Of a stretch of 64,000 nucleotides of DNA, positions 1 through 8,071 are shown one piece after another. The stretch spans positions 9,949,982 to 10,013,981 of the forward strand of contig NZ_CP163435.1 in the NCBI RefSeq assembly GCF_041051975.1, written 5' to 3'. Below the pieces are notes generated by a model. That model had not been told where the DNA came from, made no database searches, and saw only the letters and a program-made list of their open reading frames with translations. Position numbers and translations under genes: made by a program. Each line of letters opens with the position of its first letter. Position 1 is the stretch's first letter. Source of the DNA: Streptomyces sp. R21. GTDB taxonomy: Bacteria; Actinomycetota; Actinomycetes; Streptomycetales; Streptomycetaceae.

Positions 1-406
1 GACCGTCGGCCGTCTTGGCGGTGGCGGTGGCGCGACCCGAGAGCACTGCGTGAGCGGCCGCCCCAGCATCGATCGCGTCGGTCTTTCCTCGTCGGCGCCG
101 CAGGGCCTTGTCCGGCTGGTTGACCTCGGTGACCGCGATGCCTTCGCTGTGAAGGTAGCGGGTCAAAGCAGCACTGTAGGAGCCGGTGCACTCGACTCCA
201 GCCCGCTTCAGACATCCGAAAGCCCTTGCCCAGGAGAGGAGTTGCCGGTATCCCTCGCGGGTGGTCGGGAAGCTGCGAGTGTCAAGCATGGCTCCGGTGG
301 AAGTGATCACCGCAGCGACGTGAACATCCTTGTGGGTGTCCACCCCCAGCACGATCTCCTCTGGGCGTCCGGTCATTTCGTGCAGCTGAGGGGCTTGCCG
401 GGTCAT
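1..406 (-). CDS. IS110 family transposase, N-terminal part (cut by window edge)
   Basis: Read on the minus strand from an ATG at 406, an open frame runs 135 codons off the left edge. It carries the IS110 RuvC-like DEDD motifs: an early Asp in GVDTHKDVHVAAV, a Glu in VECTGSY, and Asp in KTDAIDA. This is the catalytic N-terminal half of the IS110 recombinase; the C-terminal transposase_20 half would lie outside the window. Immediately upstream on the opposite strand lies a glycosidase that has lost its 5' end, so this element is the likely cause of that truncation. Family assignment is confident; completeness is unknown. Confidence 0.85.
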   Translation of the reverse strand, partial: MTRQAPQLHEMTGRPEEIVLGVDTHKDVHVAAVITSTGAMLDTRSFPTTREGYRQLLSWARAFGCLKRAGVECTGSYSAALTRYLHSEGIAVTEVNQPDKALRRRRGKTDAIDAGAAAHAVLSGRATATAKTADG

Positions 407-654
407 GCTGGGCACAGTCGTCTGTCTCATGATCGCCGGGGCACTGGGGGCCGGCGCCGGGCCGGTGAGGGACTGTGACGGTGCGCGTCGCGAAGGCCCC
501 TATTGGGACACGCCCACCGGTCCGGCGGCAGCACGCACCGCCTCGCCTCGGACGGCAGTCGGCAGATCAAACTCAAGGCATCAGCGCCAGTCGTATCTCG
601 GGCCAGACCACCGCCCGGGGCGGCACCCGACCATCCTCACAGTCGTACCTCGTT

Positions 655-1874
655 GCCACGGCCCGATGGCGTTTGAGACGATTCATGCCGCACTCCACAG
701 CGTGCCGCTCGCGGTAAAGAACCTGGTCGCCTACTCGAAGGCGATGAAGGCCGTGGACCCGACGGTGAAGATCGGAGCGGTGCTCACCACTCCCGGCGGT
801 TGGCCGGATAAGGAGAGGGCTCCCGGTGACACCGCCGACTGGAACAACACGGTGCTCTCCATCGCGGGAAGCTCGATCGACTTCGTCATCGTCCACTGGT
901 ATCCGGGCGGCACCACCACGGCCGACCTGCTGAACACCCCCTCCCGGATCGCCGGTACCACGTCCGAGCTGCGCTCGCTGATCGCCAAGTACGCGGGCTC
1001 ACGCGCCGCTTCGGTGGAGATCGCGGTCACCGAGACCGACGGCGTCGGCTCGCCCGCCTTGACCAGCCAGGCCGCGGCCCTGTTCGCGCCGGACACATAC
1101 ATGACCTGGTTAGAGCAAGGCGCCACCCACGTGGACTGGTGGAACCTGCACAACGGCACGGACCAAGCACCCACCACCGTCAACGGCCAGACCGACTACC
1201 AGGACGGGGGCATTCTCTCCGCCGGCACCTGCGCCGGGGGGAAGTGCCAACCGCCGCGCGACACAACCTTCCCCACCTACTGGGGCATCCGCTCGCTGAC
1301 CGCACTGGCGAAGCCTGGCGACACCATCGTCAAGTCGTCCTCGGGCAACTCGTCGGTCACTGTGCACGCGGTGCGGAACAGCACCGGCGGTCTGAACGTC
1401 ATGCTGACCAACAAGAGCCCGCAGAACGCGGCGCAGGTGTCGCTCTCGTACGCCGGATTCACCCCGGCCGCAGGGGCGGTCACGACCGTTTCGTACGCCA
1501 AGGGAGGCACCGCCCTGACGACGGCGAAGCGGGGCACGGCGGTCGCACAGACGCTGCCGCCGTACTCGATCACGACTCTTCAGATGAAGCCCGCGTCGGG
1601 GACTGCCATAGCTGACAAGCCGACGCCCGCCGCCACACCGACCGCCCCCACGCCGGTTGTCTCCTCCTCCGGCACGATCGGCACCCGTGCGCAGGGAGGG
1701 ATCGGCGCACCCGTCGGCCAGGCGACCCCGAGCAGCACGTCGGGCGACCTGGCTTCCACCGGGGCGAGCAACGCTGTTGTCACGTACAGCGCCTTCGGTG
1801 GCCTGCTGGTCATTGTTGCAGGCGGCGTGCTGGTGCTTCGCGGACGTCGCCGCAGGGGTTTGCACGGGAAGTGA
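655..1874 (+). pseudogene. 5'-truncated secreted glycoside hydrolase with LAxTG cell-wall anchor
   Basis: The recognisable protein starts near 690 (YSKAMKAVDPTVKIGAVLTT) with no signal peptide. The open frame extends upstream only into IS110-flank sequence. The visible part looks like the second half of a clan GH-A TIM barrel (VTETDG would carry the nucleophile Glu; DWWNLHNG follows), then a small beta-sandwich, a Pro/Thr linker and a C-terminal sorting signal: LASTG, a hydrophobic helix and an Arg-rich tail. LAxTG is the signal used by class E sortases of Streptomyces. The original enzyme was probably a wall-anchored arabinofuranosidase or cellulase-like protein; the exact GH family is uncertain. 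Without a secretion signal the remnant cannot be exported. Confidence 0.7.
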
Positions 1875-1890
1875 GACCGCGTGAGTGACT

Positions 1891-1940
1891 GACGGCCCGG
1901 CAGCAACGCCACCCACCCGTGGCGTGCGCGCCGGGCCGTC
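1891..1940 (+). terminator. Strong stem-loop terminator
   Basis: GACGGCCCGGC (1891-1901) pairs perfectly with GCCGGGCCGTC (1930-1940), and an inner stem ACGCCAC/GTGGCGT (1906-1912/1919-1925) extends it. It lies 17 bases after the stop of the truncated glycosidase. There is no U-tract, which is common in Streptomyces terminators. Confidence 0.75.
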
Positions 1941-2279
1941 GGCCTCCGCGTCGGCGTCGGCGGTCAGAAAACAAACAAGCGGCAGATCGGCTCCGGGCGC
2001 CGGCCGCGCCCGCCTGCCGGGCAAGGAGCGGAAGCCCCAACGACACAGCCCCCGGGGGTACGCCCCCAGGTCGATCGGCTACATCACGAAGCGGGACGCC
2101 ATCCCCTGTCGACGGGCCGGACCTCTTTCAGCCGTGACCTGAGCAGAAAGTGAGCGTGAGCGTCGTAGGCACTCAAGTTCGGAGAGATCTGACCCGCGTG
2201 GCACACACCTAGTTACTGGTGCCGGTCCAAGTTCTTTCGGACCTCGCTGTCGGGCCGTGCGACCTCGGGCGCGCGCAGA

Positions 2280-2318
2280 CCGGAACTCCCCTTGTCCAGC
2301 GGGCAAGGGGACTTCCGG
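2280..2318. terminator. Bidirectional stem-loop between convergent genes
   Basis: A 15-bp stem with one mismatch (CCGGAACTCCCCTTG / CAAGGGGACTTCCGG) and a 9-nt loop lies 24 bases beyond the stop codon of the minus-strand GH43 gene. It probably ends GH43 transcription and insulates it from the plus-strand glycosidase remnant. The rest of 1941-2341 holds no gene I can support. Confidence 0.7.
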
Positions 2319-2341
2319 TGGGCTTGAACCGGATACCGGTG

Positions 2342-4450
2342 TCAGCAGGAGGGTGAGCCCACGAAGCCGACGCGGACGAGCCTCCACTGCTGGTTCACGC
2401 CGCCCCAGTCCGAGTACTGGACGATGCCGGTCCCGTCGGCGGAGGAGAAGCCCGGTACCTCGACGGCCTTCCCGCTGTTGCGGTTGATCAACCGGATGAA
2501 TCCGTCCGGTGAGTCCGCCAACCGGAACTGCTGGTTCGCGCCGCCGTGGTCGCTCCACTGGTGGATGGCGGCGTTGTCGGCCGTCGACCAGCTGGAGACG
2601 TCCAGCAGCTTGCCGGAGTGCCTCGCCTTCAACCGGTAGTAGCCGTCACCGGAGTTCACGAACTGGAACTGCTGGTTGGTCCCGTCTTGGCGGGCCCGCT
2701 GCGTGACCGCGGCGCCGTCCGCGGAGCTCGCGCCCGCCACGTCCAGTGCCTTGCCGCTGTTGCGGTTGACCGCGACGTACCAGGCGTTCGTGTCCACAGT
2801 GCCTGCTTGCGCCGTCGGCGCGCACGCGCTCAAGTCGAAGCGTTCCACCCGCACTTTGCCGCCGAGGGCCTGGGTGGCGTGGTTGAAGACGGCGAAGCGG
2901 TAGCCCAGGAAGAACTCCCACGCGTTGGTCATGGTGAAGGCCGGGCCGAGCGGGGTGAAGGTGGTGCCGTCGGTGCTGTAGGAGAACGTCGCCTGGCGGC
3001 CCGGTCCCGGGCTGATGTCGGCGGTGGCGCGCAGCCAGACGCGGCTGCCGGACGCGGGGAGGTCGGCGCGGGCACGCTCGGTGCCGGTGCTGCTGGTCTT
3101 CCAGCTGGCGTCCATGGTCAGGCCGTCGAACATCACCAGCCTGTTGACGCCGTTCTGCCGCGTGACGCCGATCCAGGCGGAGGAGTCGCGCAGCATCGCC
3201 AGCCCGGCCCGGTCGCCGTCCGCCATCCCGGAGCAGTCGAGCACGACGGTCGCGGTGGAGGCGGGGCCCTGGATGCGGCGGGTGAGGGTGTTACGGGCGT
3301 TGTAGAGGTCGTCGGTGACGGTGGCGGTCCTGAGGGTGAGCCCGTTGTCGACGGTGAACGCGGTGGTGTCGGGGTTGTGGTTCCACTCCCAGTACGGCGC
3401 CAGCGCCGTCCCCTCGAAGGTGTCGGCGCCGGTCATCGGCGGGAGCGGGTGCGGGGTGACCGGGTAGGGGTATGTCTCGCCCCACGTGCCGTTGACGAGC
3501 TGGAGCTCGGGCCAGCCGGCGGCGTTCCAGGTGACCGGGGCCAGGGCGGGGACGCGGCCGCCGGGATAGGCGTCGATGAAGCCCATGTAGTACCAGTCGC
3601 CGTTCGGGGTGTCGACCAGCGCGCCCTGGTGCGGCACGCCGCCGCCGGGGATCGGGCGGGGCAGGTCCCACAGCACCTCCCGCATCTCGTACGGGCCGAA
3701 GGGGCCTGAGGTGGACTTCCAGATGTACTGCCCGGCGGTGCCGTCGGCCGGGCGGGTGACGAAGATGTAGTAGTTCCCGTTGATCTTGTAGAAGCGGGAG
3801 CCTTCCATCAGGCCGAACTCGGCGGGCTTGGTGAGCACGTGCTCGGACCTGACCTCGGAGCGCATGTCCGGGGCGAGCTGCGCGACGCGGATCTCGTTGG
3901 CGCCGTACGCCACGTACGGGGTGCCGTCGTCGTCGAAGAGCAGCCCCGCGTCGTAGTAGATGCTGCCGATCTCGGCGTGCCGGGTCCAGGGGCCCGCCGC
4001 GTCGGCGGCGCGGTATACGTACGACCGCTGGAAGCCGATCTGGCCCAGCCAGTAGAAGGTCTTGTCGCTGGGGCGGTAGCGCATCGAGGACGCCCAGATG
4101 CCCCCGACGTACGCCCGTCCGCCCTTGAGGTCGTACGCGTCGCCGAAGTCGAGGACCGGCACCGAGTGGCCGATGAACTCCCAGTTGACCAGGTCGTGGG
4201 AGCGCAGGACGGGCGCGCCCGGCGAGTAGTGCATGGTCGAACCGGTGTAGTAGTACGTGTCGCCGACGCGGATGACCTCGAGGTCGGCGAAGTCCTGCCA
4301 GATCACCGGGTTGGTGAACCGCTCCTGCTGGGCCGTCGTGGCCGCCGCCGCGCGCATCGCGCCCATCGCCGGCAGCGTGGCGCCCGCGACCAGTCCGGCG
4401 GTGACCGCCATGACTCTCCGGCGGCTGTGGGGGTGTTGGAGCCAGGACAT
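2342..4450 (-). CDS. Secreted GH43 glycosidase with C-terminal ricin-type lectin domain
   Basis: 702 residues. The N-terminus (SRRRVMAVTAGLVAGATLPA) reads as a Tat signal peptide. Residues ~45-330 form a GH43 five-bladed propeller with the inverting catalytic set visible: base Asp56 (FADLEV), pKa-modulating Asp167 (YYDAGLLFDDDG) and acid Glu216 (LMEGSRFYK). A beta-sandwich of the beta-xylosidase C-terminal type follows (~340-545), then a RICIN lectin domain (~555-695) with repeated SGKALDV/QQFQF-type motifs. The likely role is extracellular cleavage of xylosyl or arabinosyl linkages in plant polysaccharide. It is intact and has a near-consensus promoter upstream. Substrate cannot be fixed from sequence. 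Confidence 0.88.
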   Translation of the reverse strand: MSWLQHPHSRRRVMAVTAGLVAGATLPAMGAMRAAAATTAQQERFTNPVIWQDFADLEVIRVGDTYYYTGSTMHYSPGAPVLRSHDLVNWEFIGHSVPVLDFGDAYDLKGGRAYVGGIWASSMRYRPSDKTFYWLGQIGFQRSYVYRAADAAGPWTRHAEIGSIYYDAGLLFDDDGTPYVAYGANEIRVAQLAPDMRSEVRSEHVLTKPAEFGLMEGSRFYKINGNYYIFVTRPADGTAGQYIWKSTSGPFGPYEMREVLWDLPRPIPGGGVPHQGALVDTPNGDWYYMGFIDAYPGGRVPALAPVTWNAAGWPELQLVNGTWGETYPYPVTPHPLPPMTGADTFEGTALAPYWEWNHNPDTTAFTVDNGLTLRTATVTDDLYNARNTLTRRIQGPASTATVVLDCSGMADGDRAGLAMLRDSSAWIGVTRQNGVNRLVMFDGLTMDASWKTSSTGTERARADLPASGSRVWLRATADISPGPGRQATFSYSTDGTTFTPLGPAFTMTNAWEFFLGYRFAVFNHATQALGGKVRVERFDLSACAPTAQAGTVDTNAWYVAVNRNSGKALDVAGASSADGAAVTQRARQDGTNQQFQFVNSGDGYYRLKARHSGKLLDVSSWSTADNAAIHQWSDHGGANQQFRLADSPDGFIRLINRNSGKAVEVPGFSSADGTGIVQYSDWGGVNQQWRLVRVGFVGSPSC

Positions 4451-4498
4451 GCGAGATCAGCTTCCTCACGGGTAAGGGGACCGAGAGCAGAGTTCGAA

Positions 4499-4557
4499 AT
4501 GTCGGACATCATTCTGGGTGTCGAACGGAAATATAGGAGGGGCAGAAGCGGTGTCAA
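4499..4557 (-). promoter_or_regulatory. Promoter and candidate operator of the GH43 gene
   Basis: On the minus strand a -35 TTGACA (4557-4552) and a -10 TATATT (4535-4530) are separated by 16 bp, close to the sigma70/HrdB consensus. Just downstream of the expected start point lies a perfect 11-bp palindrome ATGTCSGACAT (4499-4509), well placed for a repressor. The remainder of 4451-4814 contains no gene. Confidence 0.65.
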
Positions 4558-4814
4558 CACCGGGCAATCAGCGGGTAGTTAGCGGCTTGCCCACAGCTGT
4601 CGCCGTTCGGTGACCGTGCGCGCTTCGGGGCTCGCGAAGTCGTCCGAGCCAACTCCTCGTGGTCATGCCGGGAGGCTTCAGCCAACTACACTCCGCACGA
4701 CGCCCGTGACCAGGCGGCGGTGACCAGGGTGACGTGGTGGTGCCAGCCCGGTCCAGGAGCGGCCCTCGAATCCCGGGACCGGGGGCGGGGAGGGGCTCAG
4801 GTTCCGGGCGGGGG

Positions 4815-5921
4815 TCATCCGGCGGTCAGAGTGGTCCACTTCTGGTTGGAGCCGCCGTGGCAGTCCCACAGGTGGAGCTGTGTGCCGTCGGTCGTGGAGA
4901 AGCTGGGATCGTCGAGGCAGCGGCCGGAGGCGGGGTTGCGGTAGCCGCCGTTGTAGGGCTGCCAGATCTGGTTGGAGCCGCCGTGGCAGGCCCAGAGCTG
5001 CACCTTGGTGCCGTTGGCCGTGCCGAAGCCGGCGGCGTCGAGGCACTTGCCCATGGACCGCAGGGTGCCGTCGGTGTAGGCGGACCAGTACTGGTTGATG
5101 CTGTCGCCGCAGCTCCAGATCTGGACGGCGGTCCCGTCGGCGGTGTTGGCGCCGTTGACGTCCATGCACTTGCCGCTCATGCCGGACTGCACGCGTGCGG
5201 GGGCGGGGGCGGGGTTCCTCAGCCAGCCGGCGCTGTCCGCGGACTGGATGCCGCGGTGGAAGGCGTCGGCCATCTTCTGGTAGCCCGCGTCGTTGGGGTG
5301 CAGGGCGTCGTCCAGGTCGGCCGTGGTCAGGCTGCTCATGTCCACGTATGCGACGTGCTTGCCCGCGGACTGTGCCTCGCTCACGATCTGGGGGATGGCC
5401 TGGTTGTACGCGGCACGGTACTGCTCCTCCGAGCCGCTGGTGGACACGACCAGGGAGGCCACGAGGACGGTCGCGTCGGGGACGTCGGCGGTGATCTGGT
5501 TGACCAGCGACTTCAGCCGGTCGGCGGCGGTAGAGACTTGATAGCTCCCGGCCAGGTCGTTGGTGCCGATCATCAGCGTCACGACGTTGGGCCGGTAGCG
5601 GGTCAGCGAGGCGTCGGCGAGTTCGGCGATCTGGTGGATCCTGTATCCCTGGTGACCTTGGTTGTCGGGGTCGGACATCGAACCGCCCCGCAACGTGCCG
5701 ACGAAGTCCAGCGGATGGCCGTCCGTCGCCAGCATGTCCCACAACGGACCCCGGTAGCCGTTGCCCGTGCTGCTTCCCACGCCCCAGGTTATGGAGTCGC
5801 CCAACGGCATGACCCGTAAAGGCGTGTTCGAGGCGGCGGAGGCAGGTGCCACACCTGCTGCCATCATCCCGAGCGCGGCAGTGACCAGCGTGATGAGGGG
5901 CAGGATCCAAGGCTTTCTCAT
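4815..5921 (-). CDS. Secreted SGNH hydrolase with ricin-B lectin domain
   Basis: 368 residues from ATG 5921, chosen because a Sec signal peptide follows (MRKPWILPLITLVTAALG... cleaved near ASAA) and GAGGA lies 8-12 bases upstream. An SGNH/GDSL esterase domain spans ~35-235: block I GDSITWG with Ser43, GTND at 119-122 (block III), and Asp205/His208 in DDALHPND (block V). Residues ~240-368 are a RICIN domain with three QxW-type repeats (NQYW, NQIW, NQKW). It is probably an extracellular deacetylase or esterase acting on decorated polysaccharide, fitting the neighbouring GH43 enzyme. The in-frame sequence upstream of 5921 is a fused GH3 remnant, not part of this protein. Confidence 0.87.
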   Translation of the reverse strand: MRKPWILPLITLVTAALGMMAAGVAPASAASNTPLRVMPLGDSITWGVGSSTGNGYRGPLWDMLATDGHPLDFVGTLRGGSMSDPDNQGHQGYRIHQIAELADASLTRYRPNVVTLMIGTNDLAGSYQVSTAADRLKSLVNQITADVPDATVLVASLVVSTSGSEEQYRAAYNQAIPQIVSEAQSAGKHVAYVDMSSLTTADLDDALHPNDAGYQKMADAFHRGIQSADSAGWLRNPAPAPARVQSGMSGKCMDVNGANTADGTAVQIWSCGDSINQYWSAYTDGTLRSMGKCLDAAGFGTANGTKVQLWACHGGSNQIWQPYNGGYRNPASGRCLDDPSFSTTDGTQLHLWDCHGGSNQKWTTLTAG

Positions 5922-6122
5922 GCAGTCGTCCTCTTCTGCGAGTGAGTGCTGAATCTGGTGTGGGCTGCTCGCCGTTCGTGTCGGCAACTCGGCTGCTGTG
6001 TCGTCCCGTTGGCATCGGCGGGCACATGACGTACTGGCGGAACGGCGTGGCGGGGAACCGCTTGCGAGGTGAGCGTTGACAACGTCGAGCCATCCGGCGT
6101 CCCGTCTGCCCCTGGTGCTCGA

Positions 6123-6233
6123 CTGCGGAAAGGCCGTCGCCTCGCCGAGCCAGGAGACGCCGTGCAGCGCCTCCGTGCCGGTGCGGAACGAGGCGATGCC
6201 GAGGCGCTCCACGTCCGGTGCGTACTGGTGGAG
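6123..6233 (-). pseudogene. Remnant of a GH3 beta-glucosidase/xylosidase N-terminus
   Basis: Minus-strand translation gives LHQYAPDVERLGIASFRTG followed by TEALHGVSWLGEATAFPQ, the conserved N-terminal block of GH3 enzymes (LGIP..TEALHG...TxFPQ). Similarity stops abruptly after FPQ at ~6123, and no catalytic GH3 core remains. The remnant is divergent from a truncated sugar-binding lipoprotein, with two identical operators between them. It looks like one half of a lost oligosaccharide uptake and hydrolysis locus. Confidence 0.7.
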
Positions 6234-6382
6234 CCGCGATCCGCTCGCCGAGCGTGAGCGCGACCGAGTAAATCGTCGATGCGCTTGCCTATCGGCAGCG
6301 CGACGTAGCGGAACGGATGCCTCTCGGTCGCAGGGAGGGACGGAAAACGCGAGTCTGACCTCTAAGCAGGCTGGTACAGAGT

Positions 6383-6398
6383 GTTGAAGCGCTTCGAC
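6383..6398. promoter_or_regulatory. LacI-type operator, copy 1
   Basis: The perfect palindrome GAAGCGCTTC (6386-6395), flanked as gttGAAGCGCTTCgac, matches the shape of LacI-family sugar-repressor sites (central CG in a 10-14 bp palindrome). It lies between the divergent GH3 remnant and lipoprotein gene. Confidence 0.65.
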
Positions 6399-6501
6399 GC
6401 TGTCATCGCTTCTATCGGATTGTCAATGACTGGAATGCAAGAGATTCTCTTCTTGCGGGCCCTCTTGTTCCGTGCGAAATGCGCCGTTAGCGTTCGCGGC
6501 C

Positions 6502-6517
6502 AGTGAAGCGCTTCGAC
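6502..6517. promoter_or_regulatory. LacI-type operator, copy 2
   Basis: A second identical GAAGCGCTTC (6505-6514), again followed by GAC, lies 119 bp from the first and 27 bases before the lipoprotein ATG. It is placed to block transcription into the transporter gene. No LacI-family gene is present in the window. Confidence 0.65.
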
Positions 6518-6541
6518 ACCCGTTCGGGGAGGGCCGCCGTC

Positions 6542-6712
6542 ATGAGAAACGAGTGGAACCGCAGACGCTTCGTCGGCAGAACCGCCGTCGTGGCGGGAGC
6601 GGCCGCGATGGCCCCTGTGCTCTCCGCGTGCGGAGTCGGCGGGCCCCAGCAGACCGACGGGAGCGGCACGGCGGGCCTGAAGACGACGCTGCCCGCCCAT
6701 ATGCCCGGCAAT
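6542..6712 (+). pseudogene. Truncated sugar ABC transporter solute-binding lipoprotein
   Basis: ATG 6542 follows a GGGGAGG site. The product begins MRNEWNRRRFVGRTAVVAG with a Tat twin-Arg region and a lipobox LSAC. It continues to ...GLKTTLPAHMP, typical of the start of Streptomyces extracellular carbohydrate-binding lipoproteins (normally over 400 residues). Homology ends near 6712, where the frame runs into the antisense of an IS3 orfA. Only the leader and about 25 mature residues survive, so it cannot bind substrate. Confidence 0.7.
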
Positions 6713-6869
6713 CGTCGGCCTCAGCCTGCCGGATCCAGTTCCGCAGGGCTTCGTGATGCACGCCGAGTTCCTTGGCCATGCGGCGGATCACCGCCTTCGA
6801 CTCGGCGGTCTGGTACATCCGCACCGCACGCTCACGCAACTCCAGCGGGTACTTCCTCGGGGCAGGCAT
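6712..6869 (-). pseudogene. IS3-family orfA remnant (HTH N-terminus)
   Basis: From ATG 6869 the minus strand encodes MPAPRKYPLELRERAVRMYQ..AVIRRMAKELGVHHEALRNWIRQ, the helix-turn-helix N-terminus of IS3 orfA. It stops at ~6712 at the junction with the lipoprotein gene. OrfB and the rest of OrfA are absent. From about 6924 to 7150 I see only degenerate sequence. Confidence 0.75.
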
Positions 6870-7150
6870 CGTCTGGGCTCCTCTCATGAGGCCCATCTGA
6901 CCTGCCGTCACCTTTCCCCGCATCTCGGGGGAACCTCAGTTCGTCGGCTGGGAGGCAGTAGTAGCAAGCGCCGTGCGGCACTCAAGCCAGGCGTCAGCAC
7001 TCAGCAAATCCTGGAGTCTGGTGAACAGGGCGAGCAGCTGAGAAGCCGTTGTCTTTCCGACGGTGGCGGGTTCGTTTCCGCTGGTCAGGTGTAGGGGTGG
7101 TGTTTCGGCGGGAGGGGACGGGGTGTCGTCTCTTCGGTGGAGGTGCCGGG

Positions 7151-7435
7151 ATGCCGTCGGTGATGGGGTTGCTGGCGGAGCGTGAGCGCGCCGCTCGGCA
7201 GCGGGTGGAGGCTCTCCAGGCCGAGCTGCGGGAGGCGGAGGGGGTGTGGGAGCGGTTCGTGATCGCCTGTGAGACGGTGGGCGAGGTTCTGGCGGAGCCC
7301 CGCGGGGGCGAGGACGTGGTGGCCGGTCGTGGTGGTCGGCGAACGGCCGGTGCAGGTCAGGCAGGCGGTGCCCGGCTCAGTGATGCCGCACTGGGAGGAA
7401 GGGCTCGCCCCGGCGGTTCTCGCGGCGCAGTCTGT
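7151..7435 (+). pseudogene. Frameshifted copy of a Streptomyces-specific hypothetical protein
   Basis: ATG 7151 opens MPSVMGLLAERERAARQRVEALQAEL..WERFVIACETVGEVLAE. At about 7315 the similarity continues in another frame as VPGSVMPHWEEGLAPAVLAA. The same order of motifs occurs in the protein at 56575-57276 (MPSVVGL, EWVIACSRVGQVLA, SVVPMWRAGLAWSALSA), so this is a broken paralogue. The N-terminal half is a predicted coiled coil followed by a winged-helix-like region in the intact relative. Function unknown. After 7435 to 7575 nothing is supported. Confidence 0.55.
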
Positions 7436-7575
7436 CGTGCTCGCGTCCGTGGAACCCAACTCGCTGCCACCGTCGCGTGATTGCCTCGCGCACAGGTTGG
7501 GCAACGCGGCACACCAACCGGAGCGCACCTCGAGCTGTGTCTCCGACACGACGGAGGCGGAGTGGCGGGTCTCAG

Positions 7576-8031
7576 TCATACGGTCACCTGGTGGCCGGCC
7601 CGGCGAAGTACTCCGACGGCTTCCTCAAGCCGGTCGGCCGGGACGAGCACGAGGTCTCCGTCGTAGCTCGCGGCGGTCCAGACGGGGAGTTCGCCGGCGG
7701 CGAGCGGTGCGACGATGGCGCTGAGCATCCCCGTCGCCTCCGGGTCGTGCGCGTCATCGCCGTTCCACAGTGCCGCCCATCCGTCCTCGACCGTGTCGTC
7801 GCGCAGCATCGCCGCGCCTCCGTCCGGACCGAGCACCAGCGCGAGCAGGTTGGAGTCGGCGGCGACTGTGCGGACGTCGGACACCCGCCCGAGAACGAAA
7901 CGGCCCTCGAGCACGCGCAGGTTCTGAGTTCGAGTCGCCGGCATCGAGTTCATGCGCCGCAGGCGCGGCTCACCCGCTGACGTAGAACCAGAATCCGCGC
8001 GATTCTCTTGGCCGTCGCCGTCATGAGCCAT
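7576..8031 (-). CDS. ACT-domain-like small protein
   Basis: Up to 151 residues. ATG 8031 has a strong AGGAGG nine bases upstream, but conserved-looking sequence starts only at residue ~34 (TQNLRVLEGRFVLGRV), so a start at 7953 or 7944 is also possible. The body (LLALVLGPDGGAAML...TGMLSAIVAPLAAGELPVW..DGDLVLVP..LEEAVGVLRRAGH) resembles the paired ACT/CASTOR-type ligand-binding folds that sense amino acids. A 24-codon frame (ATG 8024 to TGA 7950) overlaps the alternative start as ATGA. Its role beside the sirtuin operon is unknown. Confidence 0.55.
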   Translation of the reverse strand: MAHDGDGQENRADSGSTSAGEPRLRRMNSMPATRTQNLRVLEGRFVLGRVSDVRTVAADSNLLALVLGPDGGAAMLRDDTVEDGWAALWNGDDAHDPEATGMLSAIVAPLAAGELPVWTAASYDGDLVLVPADRLEEAVGVLRRAGHQVTV

Positions 8032-8071
8032 GCGCCAGTCCTCCTGTCGCGCGAGAGCAATCCCGAGTCGC

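Noticed and set aside
2546..3709. Long plus-strand open frame of 387 codons opposite the GH43 gene
   Set aside because: Gly/Val/Ala-rich, no motif, and explained by GC-biased third positions of the GH43 gene on the other strand. The same applies to long antisense frames opposite 4815-5921, 8072-9885, 13676-15857, 39502-40815 and 61083-63133.
7915..7945. T-arm-like GTTCGAGTC suggesting a tRNA
   Set aside because: The flanking bases do not pair as a T-stem and no acceptor, D or anticodon arm can be built.
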